This document shows, piece by piece, positions 10,689 through 23,803 of a stretch of 64,000 bases of DNA. Position numbers and translations under genes: made by a program. Under the pieces are notes generated by a model. That model was not told the origin of the DNA. It did not search any database and worked only from the letters and a program-made list of their open reading frames with translations. Every line of letters begins with the position of its first letter. Positions within the stretch are counted from its first letter, which is position 1. The stretch comes from Polytrichum commune (taxonomy: Eukaryota > Streptophyta > Polytrichopsida > Polytrichales > Polytrichaceae): the NCBI GenBank assembly GCA_950295325.1, contig OX485808.1, positions 44,228,527 through 44,292,526 of the forward strand, given 5' to 3'.

Positions 10689-11144
10689 CTTCAGCTCACA
10701 ATCTCACAGCCGCTACAACCACTGTGACCTGCAACAGCACTCCATCCTCACAACCTAAAAAATGGTAACAATAAAACTGAGATGAAGATTGCAACCATTC
10801 GCTACTAGCAAACCCTAGTATCATGAAAAGTAACACCTGGAAAATTGCAATGCTTGGTAAAATTGATTGCTCCACATTGGCAAGAGTGCAATTGCAATAT
10901 GACAGACCAACGTATGTTTGTTAATCTAGAGAATAGATGAATTTGACGAGGTTTCAGATTCTAAATTTCTAGAACATTGCAATCAGCGAGAGATGAAAAT
11001 AGCACTGTTTTCAACATGCAGAGGATTCATGTGCAAGTGATTGTGTTAAAAGACTTGTGATTCAATCATAACAGACGTAACCAATCTAAAAACTTGGCAA
11101 AACTCTCATCAGACAAGTAAATTGATAAATTTCGAAATTCGAGT

Positions 11145-11192
11145 AGCAACTTACACATAAACCCTAAATTTGTTGAAGAGCCCTGGGCCTCG
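11145..11192 (-). promoter_or_regulatory. Telo-box, TGGGCC element and 5'-UTR splice donor upstream of the PDF/PPR gene
   Basis: On the minus strand GGCCCA (rc of 11184-11189) is followed by TTTAGGGTTTA (rc of 11158-11168) and a donor GTAAGT (11154-11149). This is the arrangement expected at the start of a plant housekeeping or organelle-protein gene with a spliced 5' UTR. A close copy lies at about 20865-20910. Confidence 0.5.
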
Positions 11193-11249
11193 TGGAACTT
11201 TACAAATACTTCCAAGAAATACCACACCCCACTGTCAAAAAGAAACAAA

Positions 11250-12775
11250 AAATAAAATAATCACAGACAGCAGTGGAGGCAAGGGTTTAGGCATCCAACA
11301 AAGAATGAGTGTATGGGTTGGTCAGCCCAAATCAGCAGTTGAGGAGAAATTGGGCGGGAGGTTGTGTAAAAAAGTTAAAAGGTGGCTATTTCTAAAGCAA
11401 GTCACCGCGCAAGCTACAAAACGCATCACATGTTTTACCCTAACGTAATAAACATACTACCTGTGTTTTATCCAAAGGTTCTTTTGAAAATTTACTGTAC
11501 AAGTTTATTATCACATTTTTATTTTTATTTTAAATGTTGTAGTCCAAGTCTTCAAGGGCCCGTCCGCCCTGTAGAGGCCCAAGCCATGTGTGTAGCCCTA
11601 AAGGGTGCTAAAACCAACACCCCACCCCAAAACCAACCCCTACAAACTCCTCCCAATCGCCAATACTCTACTACCTTGAACCGTTCCCCATGGGTAGGAG
11701 TGCATGCAACCATAGAGTGGCGGTTTAAGGTGTCATTAGTGGTGCCACCTCAAACTGGCCTCCACTACCTCCATGTAAGGTAGGTAACATGCTCCACTCT
11801 ATTTCAGATCGGTTCAAGGTGGGTTCATGATGGCTTGTTGGTGAACATTCTAGCCATTCTATTCACAAAGCCAAGGACGTAGGTCCACAAAGCACAAAGG
11901 CGGTTAGTTATGGGCACAAAGGAAGTCGGTGCTAGGCATAAAGGGGGTTGGTACCCAGAATGCAAGGTGACGTTTTCGCAACCGAACTGAGTGGGATCAT
12001 GGAGTTGGCCATATGGCTTTGCCCACCATTACTAGTTGGGCTTTGATCCAACTCGGGTCTAGTACCCAACTATGTTATATTGGCTCTAGGCAGTGAAGGT
12101 GAGTCCTCATCATATGCAAGGTCATCATACACAAGGCCTAGGGATTGATTTGACTTTGAGAATTCATCAAATATTCAATTGAGGCTTAAAAATATGTGTT
12201 CTCTTTCTTTATACTTATTTGTAGTCAGAGGCTAATATGAATATATATTTTTATATCAACCACATAGCCATATGTACGTGCAATAGCTTAATGTGTTGGT
12301 TTAAGCACCCTGTGCCGTATCTCCAAGGTCAATCATGGTACTCATTCCATTAAAATCTCAGATACTCATTAGGAATATATGAGAAGACTCCCACATACGT
12401 TTATACCGGAGCCATGATTTGAATACGCAAGTCACCAAACCTTAGAAGCAGGCAGACGTGTAATACATGTCGAATTTCCCAAATTAATGCCCTAAGAGAA
12501 TGATCACACATTGTACACCAAACGATAACACAAATGGGTGCTAAATCGGGTAACATTGTTTTAAGGGGAAAATGGTCTCATTATATGTCCCACATTCACT
12601 ATGTGAGCTTCATAAATCATGGGTCCATGTTCAAACTTATATCTTATAATACATAAGGCTTTACATAGAAACAATTGAAGCTTAGATTTTATTTGGTCAA
12701 TGATAATTGAATCTCTCACAAAGGGGTTGAGAGTTGGGTCACATTCATACCCAAGCGATTCCAGTCGGGGAGGGC
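11250..12775. other. Intergenic, no gene seen
   Basis: Non-coding sequence. A locally GC-richer part at about 11540-12120 has short frames, none of which I recognise. No RNA gene is visible. Confidence 0.35.
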
Positions 12776-13045
12776 CTCGGGGGGTTCACTGGCGAAAAAT
12801 CATAGAACAACATGCGTTAAAAAAGAGGGTCTAATACATTCATTGCAGATCAATTTTGTAAAAAACTTACATATAATATATGGGGTTTTTAAATAGTGAA
12901 AAAGGATTACATGTAAAATACCATCACACCTTTATTTTGAAAAATACCATACCTTATAATCTTTTATGCAAGGTAAATAGCCCCCCAATAAATAGGTCCC
13001 GAACGCACGTGTATGCAAAATATAAGAGGGAGTAAACCCCCCGAG
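12776..13045. mobile_element. Short G-rich-ended transposable element (copy 1)
   Basis: Ends are CTCGGGGGGTTCACT (from 12776) and, inverted, CTCGGGGGGTTTACT (to 13045). The interior, including GGGTCTAATACATTCATTG and CAAGGTAAATAGCCCCCC, recurs at 59645-60229, where an extra ~310 bp lies between the two halves. This 270-bp copy therefore looks like an internal deletion derivative. I could not find a clear target duplication. Confidence 0.6.
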
Positions 13046-15700
13046 CGGAGGGCGTAGGCCTAACACATGGGTCCAACTCATAGGCTAAATCCAACACTAT
13101 CCCATTATGGGGGCTTGTAATGATAATAGGTCGTCATGTTCTGACACGCTTGCACTTTGTTTGTGTGCCTTGTGATACTTGTAGCAATCAAAATTCTATA
13201 CACCATGTATGAAACCCTAACTTAGTAGAACACAAAGTCCTCGAGGCAAGGCATGGCAAGGCAACTCAAATTACTTAAGGTAGATGGGTGTTAAATGATT
13301 ATTTTTTCCTGACTAACTTAGCCCACTTCTCCTAGGATACAAAACATGTGATCAATACCAGATGCTTAGCAAATTTAAATCAAAATCGTAACCACTTTCC
13401 ACGTACTTTTTGTAGCTCACATGAATGTCTTCTTTGTCATTAGAGTGAAGATTCTCATGCTCATTAAATGGTCATATAGGTTCCCCCAATTATATTGGCT
13501 ATTGAGCCTATAATAGTTATCATATTTTGAGCATGAAGTGCAATCTCTTTTTAACACGTGTCTTTAAGATATCCGTTTGAGTCACATCTACCAACACACA
13601 ACTCAAATTTAGATGTTTGATTCAAACGAGTGACCGAATTAAGCACATCTATCTTATAGAGGAATGTCTAAAGTGGAATTTGAGGGCATGGCTCAAGAAT
13701 TTCACATTGCACAACACAATGGGCATTCTCATGCATCAACTTTTTGGATAATAGGCACAGTGCATTATAACAACCTATAATGCTCTACCCGTCCCTATCC
13801 TTCTCTACCCCCTATTGAACATAAATTAAAGATATGAGAATATCCATGATTGTTTATGGTGAGGGAAAACGAATACGAGTGTTTGGTGAATTAGTATGAG
13901 ATCAAGATGAAGATGACAAAGGGGTGGATCCCATTGATAGATTGATCTCATGTGAGTTTCTTCTTCCCATCCATATATCAAAGTATCATAATAATTTACA
14001 TATCATTTCATCATGGGTGCTCCTTATTGTCTTTGTGTTCCTTAGTTGTTCTTCTATATCAAATTTTCACACTAAGTTATAAACATAACACTATACTAAA
14101 TATGACATTTAGTGTCATATAATTGGTTATCGTACATCTCATCTTTTACCAAGAAAGGTCAAATTAATTGTTTGAATATTATAGAACATAAAACATATTT
14201 GCTTCGTAAAACAATACGTCAATAATAAGAAGATATAGAGATGTGTAACTCCGAATAGTAATTGACACTAAGTATCACATTTAGTGTAGTCAACATGTAC
14301 CTACATGTTGGTGGACCGTGGAATTGGGGGAGGATAATGAAAACAATTTCCAGCTTGTTACACTCGTTGCTACAATGTCAACATGAAGAGCATGAAAGAT
14401 GCTAACCATGATGACCGTTGTTATGAATCCTATCATCATGGATGTTCCCTTATCCTAGTTGTGCTCCTTAGTGGTACTGGTATAACCCACCCTTTCCAAA
14501 AAAAAAATTAGAACGGTTATTACATAATTGGACAAATCAACACAAAACATGTATTACTCATAAAAATATGTTGTGCAATAATTACTAGGTGAAACTACAT
14601 GACTATTACTCCTCTATGCCTAGACAACATTTGTCAATGGACCTTCTTCTACCAATGGCATGGACCTCGTATTCTTTGAACATCTTCTTCCTCCAATGAC
14701 CTCATCTAATTTGATGTTGTTGCAAGCTCAAACAAAGACATTTGTAATCTACACAAAGCATATTTGTGGCACATTTAAGTTTAAGATGTATTCAAATTTA
14801 CGAGTGTTACGAAAATAATTGTCACTATTATAGGTGACGAGCATGTTTGGTATTTTGATGTCGAAGTGTTAATAATTTGAGGTGACGTATGGAAGTTTGT
14901 GGACCTTTTGACCAATGTAAGAGTGACATGTGGCACTTTGCTAAATTTTTGAATTAATTTGTGTTGAACATGGTTATAACCTACAATAGTTTGACTAGAA
15001 CGTAAAATAGTTTTAGCACATTTCATATTTTACCGTAAAATCAAGTAGAAGCACCTATAACGGACTCTTTGAACACTTAAGACCTTAACATGTATAGATC
15101 ATCTCACACAAATATCAATAAACTAGTAAATCCATAAAGAAACTGATGCAATTGACTTCATGAAATTTTGACAATGTGTGATTTAGGTACGATTAATGAA
15201 AGTCAAAATTCCTTTGTGACCCAAAGTAGTTACATAGCACACCCTCCCCAAAGTGGACAATGTTGATCGTTGATATATATTCCAACCAATGAATTATATT
15301 TTCAATTTTTTAGAATAACATGATTAGTGTTAATGTTGAAATACATAGCTTGACGTTGGGACAAAATATAAGACATGTGGGTGTTATTTTATTTCATGTT
15401 CTCTAAATTCTACCAGCTGGATTTGCATAATGAAACTTGCGTGGCATTAGAAAATCTACAAAGAAGCATCATCAAAATTCGGACCTCTCTTGATATAATT
15501 ATAGCTGCTGGAAGTGCTTGTTATTTGATTCCTAAACTAAAGGCACAAATTCTCCCATCAAACGTGAAGCAATTTACATCATCATATATATTCTAAATAT
15601 ATGTCTTTATGTTGTTTGTTCTTTGATCCTCTCCAAACCACACACCAATCAAAAATAGGTGCCTAATTAAGAAAAATAACCGAATAACACCCGCATGCCC
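13046..15700. other. AT-rich intergenic region with repeat fragments
   Basis: No supported gene. It contains one copy of a ~110-bp dispersed repeat (about 13270-13385; other copies at 36863-36960 and, inverted, 39303-39416). It also holds a stretch (about 14095-14290) rich in the motif TTTAGTGT that resembles 51160-51250. Confidence 0.4.
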
Positions 15701-15873
15701 TACGTGCCGGAATTGGGGTCAAGAGCGGAATTGGGCGATTCTAACAGGGTTTTGGTTTGATTTTTGGTGTGCGGACTCCGGAGCCCTAGCGGATGAAAGA
15801 ACAAATGCTTGAGTTTCATCCAAACATGGATGAACGAGGAGTGAGGGGAGGGGTATAGTTCGAGCCGAGAGAG

Positions 15874-15882
15874 TTAGGGTTT
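15874..15882 (-). promoter_or_regulatory. Telo-box in the RPS4 leader
   Basis: TTAGGGTTT, the reverse complement of the plant telo-box AAACCCTAA, lies about 70 bp before the RPS4 start codon in a pyrimidine-rich leader. A second TTAGGGTTTT lies in intron 1 (16116-16125). Telo-boxes are a hallmark of plant ribosomal-protein promoters. Confidence 0.7.
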
Positions 15883-15950
15883 CCCTCTTTCGGTCTCGCG
15901 ACCTCGCCTGCCGCCTCGCAAGCCGCAAAGCCTCTCTCGCATCTTCCACT

Positions 15951-18065
<2,115 letters not shown>

Positions 18066-19279
18066 ATTGTATTCTTCAAGACTTACCTGCAATTTTGATG
18101 ATTTGTGGCAGATGCTTCGTGTATGATTTATTGAAAGCAAGTTCAATGCGCAGTCTCTGATTCTCCTTCTCTAATTGTTTTGTATGTTTCACTTAGAATG
18201 GTTGTGCATATTGTGTTTTCCATAAGCTGTATCTTCCATGGAGGCCCAGTGCCTTGAGAAGAGATCATGTGTACACAGCGAACAGATTTGCATCTTTTGG
18301 GAAGATAATAACTTGTACCTTTTAAGTCTCTTTGACAGGTCTATGTTCTCGGTTGAGAAGTGGCAATTTATTGGTCGTCACTTGCATTTCGGGAAGTGGA
18401 TGGGAAGCACTGGGCTGTAATACATAATTGTTGATGTGAACCCGGTTCAGACAGTACACCACCAGTAATGTTCATACCAAATGGCGTAGTCACCTGTATA
18501 TCGATCAATTAAAGCTAGGGTTTTCAGCGAAACATATTCCCTATCGAAAGCCTTGCCTTGCCTACAACACAATTCCGAACATATCACACAAATTCCATGA
18601 ACAGTGACCTATGTCACGTTGTACAGAAATGCACATACTTATAACCTCTGTTATCGTCAGAAATGACTTAACTCTGACGCCGTTCTTCGGCATTGTCCTC
18701 CATTCAGGTTTTATTGATATATTTTGGCACCTATACAAGTGACAATACCAAAATACTGCGTACGCAACGCTGAATCATAATGGGGTTGGAAAACTGGTTT
18801 ACTTGTCCATAGTTCCCCTTAAACTCTCTCTTAAGATAGAGGACTCCGCTCTATTGAAATAGGTTTATCAAGTTTGTCCCATGATATTCTACTTATCTAA
18901 AGTGAATTTAACTTCATCCACATTAGCTACCTAAAATTCCTACACTCGTCCGCATACATTCGTTCAGAAACAAACTTATTGGCGAAAAACAAAAAGTGAG
19001 CTTTAAGCGCCAACAGAAAAACTTATTGAATTCCAGTTAATGTAACTAATTCCAGTACTGACAAGGTAGAGTACTAAATGAATATTGATGTTTTGCACGG
19101 AAAGTGTTAATTTGTCAAAATCTTCTGTATGCGGAGTTGCCATCTCGGGACCAGCTTTCATCCATGATAACAAATTTAAAAGATTCTTATTGACAAGAAG
19201 CAGATCAACTATCAAACCATACGAAGTTTAAGAGACAAAGTGTTCACTAAAGTTCATTCCAAAATTTACATATGCCTTG
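18066..19279. other. RPS4 3' UTR and convergent intergenic region
   Basis: The stretch after the RPS4 stop presumably holds its 3' UTR; the right part should be the 3' UTR of the minus-strand glycine-rich gene. No further gene is recognised. Confidence 0.4.
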
Positions 19280-20200
19280 TCACACCTCCATTTGGGACCG
19301 CTTCTTTGCTCTCAATGCATTCTTATTCACTTTCCGCCTATATGGCTTTTCTTGCTCACTGTCTCTAACAAAACCTAAAAGCATCAGCAATCCCCAAAAC
19401 AGAAAACCACCTCCGCCGCCTCCGCCTCCTCCACCACCACCTCCGCCACCATCATCCCCCCGCCCTGGTCCACCTGTACCACCATCATCTAGCTTTGGAC
19501 TAAATGATTTCTCCTTGGCTGCAAATTGCACAATCCAGTAAATTGTTAACACAGTATCCACCATTTTGAGAAATATCCCGGGTTTTTCAATTGCTATGGC
19601 ATACATCTGGTATGGAATCATAGCAAACATCTGATATGGATGACAAACTGGACACAAACTTACATTCTGAAGGAGCTTTGCTTGTAAGCTTCACTTTGTC
19701 TTGCACAGCTTGATTTTCTGCTTGGCATGTTGTAGCCTGCATCAAACAAAACATCCTCATAAAGACATACCCCATTGCCATGGTGTGAAAACTCACTTCT
19801 CAGAATTGAAGTACATTCTAGATGTAGTTCAGAGAAAAGCAAGACAGGATATGTCCGAATATGTAAAGGTCACTTCAGCTGGTTTGTCATTCTCCTGTCC
19901 ACAAAATTATTGAAAGTGAAGAATAAAATATTGAACCCTAAAACATCTTGTGCAGGCTGAAATTAATCGCTCTGGTTGCTATAATTTCAATCAATCCTGT
20001 ACACAACATCCAGCATGTAAAATAAAATTCAAGACAGAACTCAGGAAATCTAACAATCCAGTTAATACACCAGAGTGAAAATTGGGGGTCCAGACTATAC
20101 ATACCCGGCACTTGTGACTTGCCCTTGTGTCTCTGGATTGTGAGGTTTGAAAAAAAGCGGAAGAGGGGACTCCTAGTGGGTTGAAGATAGGGGCCGCCAT
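19280..20200 (-). CDS. Small glycine-rich single-span membrane protein, probably plastid-targeted, three exons
   Basis: Proposed exons 20200-20105, 19736-19664 and 19518-19280 join in frame (408 nt, 135 residues), with donors CGG|GTATGT and GAAT|GTAAGT and acceptors GATGCAG and TTTGCAG. Exon 1 starts MAAPIFNPLGVPSSAFFQTS, a Ser/Ala/Pro-rich organelle-type presequence with no acidic residue in its first 20 positions. Exon 3 encodes an acidic Gly stretch (DDGGTGGPGRGDDG followed by about 15 Gly), one hydrophobic helix (FLFWGLLMLLGFV) and a basic tail ending RSQMEV. This plan (presequence, Gly hinge, one membrane span, basic tail) occurs in uncharacterised plastid proteins, but I cannot name the family. 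A second candidate first exon lies at 20468-20397. Confidence 0.6.
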
Positions 20201-20396
20201 AGCTGTGCTCTGCAGCATCCTTGGAGCGCTTCTGAACTGCACATTAAATGAAAATGTTTGTTGAGCACTCATAATTAAACATTTGGGGGGATTAAAAGCC
20301 ACCTATCTGTATGAACTTGGATTATCCACAGCCAAAACTACAAGGGAAACCCAAAAACACAGGGCCTAAACATCAAGAGGTGTAATATGCTCTTAC

Positions 20397-20468
20397 ATTT
20401 GTGGGTTCTGACCATCGATAGAGGGCAGGAGAGGAAACGATGAGTGGGTTGAAGAAGGAGGCCGCCAT
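20397..20468 (-). CDS. Duplicated, alternative first exon of the glycine-rich protein gene
   Basis: Reads MAASFFNPLIVSSPALYRWS and ends at AAT|GTAAGA after 24 codons in phase 0, the same phase as the exon at 20200-20105. Both exons are preceded by related leader sequence (a GCAG...TCAG...AGC block, then ACAGCTATGGCGGCC). It could supply a different presequence from a second promoter, or be a non-functional duplicate. Confidence 0.45.
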
Positions 20469-20639
20469 AGCTGTCTGCACTTTGGAAGAGCTCCTGAGCT
20501 GCAGATTACATCACAACACTAATAAGCACCTAGAAGAGCCAACATTAGGGCCGAACATTTAAAGGAGTGTAATTAAAGATTGAGTTGATATGATCGATCT
20601 GACAGACTGGTGAAATTTGTAAATTAAAATAATAGATTT

Positions 20640-20930
20640 TAGAGAGGTTTTAGAACCTAAATTTTATATACACAGGATTCATGTGCAAGTGGTTGTGTTG
20701 AAAGATTTGTGATTCCATCATAACAGACTTAACCAATTCAAAAACTTGGTACCAAACTTGGAAACAATCCTTCATAGGAGCACTACTCTCATCAGATACG
20801 TGAACTGATGAATTCTGAAATTTGGGAAGCAACCATAGTTCATGTTGCCAGTCAGAATTGCACATACATAACCCTAAATTTGTTGTAGAGCCCTGGGCCT
20901 CGTGGAACTCTATAAAACTTCCTAATCTTA
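20640..20930 (-). promoter_or_regulatory. Upstream segment of the glycine-rich gene, paralogous to 10,960-11,250
   Basis: Contains TTTAGGGTTA (rc of 20869-20878), GGCCCA (rc of 20904-20909) and a GTATGT donor-like site. Long stretches, such as GAGCCCTGGGCCTCGTGGAA and GGATTCATGTGCAAGTG, match the region upstream of the PDF/PPR gene, so the two genes share a duplicated promoter/5'-UTR segment. Confidence 0.6.
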
Positions 20931-21379
20931 CTCTCGATTATTCCACTACGCTATGCTGCACAACTACGTAGTTTTGTTGCAAGAAATCAACAAAAGAAGC
21001 CACAGGCAGCTCTCTCCACGTAGATTTATCTCCAAAGTCAAGAGATTGAAATCTCAGATGCTTGTCACGAATGTAATAAGGAGACTTCCACCTACATTAT
21101 ACCACAGCCCACTACACTACGAAACGTATACGTGGGGCACCAATCCTGAGAAACAGACGTGTGAATTTTGTGTCGAATTTCACCATAGAAGACTGCCATG
21201 GAGATGAAAATACATGCACTCTGTCAGGAATTAGACGGTCCCCAAAGACTATTGACTCCTTTCAAAGGATCCCCTATCTCCCGTAAGGGGAAGAAGTCCC
21301 TAGGTTCCACATATGTATGGTTCAAATTATCTGGTGCATGCCACTATGATTGAGTGCACCATAAATCAAATTTTTGGAA

Positions 21380-21480
21380 GGTCACCCATCCTAGTACTCC
21401 ACCTATTCCATCCTTAGGCGGCTTAACCGTGGAGTTCGTTCCCATGAGATCCGGTTTAAGGCCTTGGGTTTAAGCCACCC
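21380..21480 (-). pseudogene. 5S rRNA-derived sequence (pseudogene, SINE3-like or Cassandra-like)
   Basis: On the minus strand ACCGGATCTCATGGGAAC, CTCCACGGTTAAGC and AGTACTAGGATGGGTGACCT follow the order and spacing of a plant 5S rRNA gene, including box A (GTTAAGC) and box C (GGATGGGTGACC). The 5' third is strongly changed, the middle has small changes, and there is no T-run terminator after the box C part, so it is not a working 5S gene. The 5S-bearing LTRs of Cassandra retrotransposons and 5S-derived SINEs are the two known settings for such a sequence. Confidence 0.75.
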
Positions 21481-22599
21481 AATCCCTTGCTAGTATAGAT
21501 ATAGATTAGGAAGAATACCCTTCCCCTTTCCACATCCTAATCATATCTGAAGGTCAGGAAACTCCATAACATTACTAAGATTCCTGCTCCTTCACCCATT
21601 CTAAATAAAACGAGGACATGTTCCATGTAGACCTTGCTGCGAGCCGTGGTCGTTATTTGAGAATCAAAACATATTTATTTCCCGGCCCTTCCTTCCTTCG
21701 CCGTGTTATTCTCCTGGTTAGGGCAAAAGGCAGGTGAAGCTAAGTAATGTTGAGTCAAATCATTTACCTGTCCTTGAACACCTCCGTGAGTCCTATTCAA
21801 TTCCCTCCTCGAAATTCGCAACGACCTGCTGCTACTGCTCCTCAATTGTTGCCCCAACCCATGGCCATTCCCGCAAGCAGCTCCTGCGATGCCTGATGGT
21901 GTGGTCCAAGTGGAAGATGATGCCATCCTCGATAGCGAATTTCCACCTACTGCGAAATTTACCTACTTTTGCCACGAATCCTGCCCAGATTTCACCCGCA
22001 TGCCTCCCCCTCTGCGATGTAGCCAAACCCTCTGCGAAGTCTCCTTCCCTCGATAACTTCCTCGATTCCGGCCCAGAAACTACGACGAGAATCCGTGCCT
22101 GTAAGTTGGTTGGTCAGGTGTGAGGATGGGCGGTAGTAGTGGAGTGCAGAAATTGAGAGACGAAGGCGGAAGCGGACGAATCGAATTGACGGTGAGACGA
22201 AGAGAATTGGAGTGTGCGGTAAGTGGTGCGAGGAGAAGATTAAGGGCAGGAGAGGAGGAGGAGGATGAATGTCATGCATGACTAGGACATGTTAATTCAT
22301 CCCTCTCCATCCGCCACATGGCATGCACATTTGTTGTCATTTAACAAGTGAAGGCTTGAGCCCTTCACCCTTTATTGGCCTGGAGTCCATCCCATTGAAA
22401 CTTCAAAATTTAGATCACCTCCAATCACTAGTAGAAAATTCTGCGTCCGGATCAACAGAAAGGCGTTGGTCGCGGTTGTTACTTAGGACGCGTTGACCTG
22501 GACATGATGTAACACAATTTTGTTGATTTTTTCTGTTGATATCGTCACAAAAAGATTTTTTTTAAAAAACTTATTTTTTTAATATTTATATATATATAT

Positions 22600-22810
22600 C
22601 ATTAAAAAATAAAAAATGAATGGATGGCAGGTCTGCAACTCCTAACCCCTCCCAAATAACCCTCAACCTATACCTCACCTACAAGAATAGACTACCTACA
22701 ACTCACCTAGGTGGCAAGGCCAAGGCCAAAGGTGTCGGCCACGGAGTTCAAACCTTGCACGTAGTGACACCCACACATGTGCCTTAACCACTAGGTCATC
22801 ACATCACACA
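22600..22810 (-). mobile_element. tRNA-derived SINE-like insertion inside the CACTA element
   Basis: On the minus strand TGACCTAGTGGTTAAGGC (rc of 22781-22798) matches a pol III A box, and GGTTTGAACTCC (rc of 22743-22754) matches a B box about 27 bp further on. The unrelated body runs toward a T/A-rich tail near 22600. There is no cloverleaf acceptor stem, so it is not a tRNA gene. Exact ends are not fixed. Confidence 0.55.
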
Positions 22811-22879
22811 TGATATAAATGGAGTGTTTCAAACCTTTCTAGACTAAGGCCACTATTTTCTCTTTACTACCTACTTGAT

Positions 22880-23000
22880 GTATATATTTACAGTAAATAT
22901 ATATTGTATATAATTACAGTAAATATATACTGTATATAATTACAGTAAATATATACTGTATATAATTACAGTAAATATATACTGTATATATTTACAGTAA
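22880..23000. repeat. 26-bp palindromic minisatellite
   Basis: About four and a half copies of a 26-bp unit. Each contains the near-palindrome ACAGTAAATATATACTGT, followed by an AT-rich tract to about 23110. Confidence 0.8.
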
Positions 23001-23607
23001 TTATATATAAATATAAATATAAATAAATAAAATATGTATATAAAATATGTAACATATATGTATATACATATTATACATATTTATATATATATATATAATA
23101 TATATAATATTTACACACATTTGAATTCGTAATTATTTCCATACCCATACACTTACAAGTCCATAAATTGCAAAAGATTAAAAGGATTTTACAATATTCC
23201 AATAGATTCTAGAAGATTCCAACAAAGATTCCATATTTACTAAAATTTTGTTAATTTGGTCATTGTACTATTCAGATCAACAAAAATGTAGGCAACAAAC
23301 TGTTGATTTTTACAAATCAGTGAAATCGGTCATTGCAGTGCCCCGATCAACAAAGATCTGTTGATTTTTTGTTGATTTGGTCATGATTTTCTAGTAGTGA
23401 ATGTTTATTGATTTTCAACTTTTTTTACGGCGGTTTTGTTGATGATTGGGCACTTGTTTGTGTAAACTAACTTGAAGAAACATTCAATGCTTTAAAAATA
23501 TCCCAGTTCCTGAAATATGAGAAGTCCACGGTGCCAAAGATCAATGGGGCAACCCTCCAAAAAATTAGAATAAATAAATAAATTGGATGATGGATTGGGC
23601 ATAGATA

Positions 23608-23803
23608 GTGTCTGGGGAGATTTTTGGACATAATTGGTCAAAACCCTTGTGTTTCCAAGTCCGATGGGATACATGTTGTGATCTTTCAATTTTCTTTATT
23701 GACTTGAGGTATGTTCCATATATTCTTGTTAAATGGTCGGTAATGTTCTTGAAGTCTTGAACTTCAACCAATTATTTTTCAAACTCAACTGGTTCATGTG
23801 TAA
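23608..23803 (+). repeat. Diverged copy of the ~220-bp 'CCGGTT' repeat family
   Basis: Starts GGGGAGATTTTTGGACAT and keeps the order of motifs seen at 53066-53285 and 62070-62290 (GTGTTTCCAAGTCC, then GGTCGGTAAT, GTCTTGAACTTCAACC, CTGGTTCAT). It is more diverged than those copies. Confidence 0.6.

Larger units (their letters stand above)
22426..23399. mobile_element. Non-autonomous CACTA (En/Spm) transposon
   Basis: Left end CACTAGTAGAAAAT and right end (inverted) CACTACTAGAAAATCA match CACTA termini. The element is flanked by the 3-bp target duplication AAT (22423-22425 and 23400-23402). Subterminal copies of GTTGATTTTT/ATCAACAAA near both ends look like transposase-binding repeats. At 974 bp with no transposase frame it is non-autonomous. 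A tRNA-like SINE head and a minisatellite lie inside. Confidence 0.9.

Noticed and set aside
15375-15596. 73-codon plus-strand frame upstream of RPS4
   Set aside because: No family resemblance, AT-rich codon use and no promoter or splice context.
19272-19541. Plus-strand proline-rich frame with a long Pro run
   Set aside because: It is the antisense shadow of the glycine run in the minus-strand gene, which has splice sites and a coherent three-exon frame.
22740-22800. tRNA gene
   Set aside because: A and B boxes are present but the acceptor and anticodon stems are not; a SINE head fits better.
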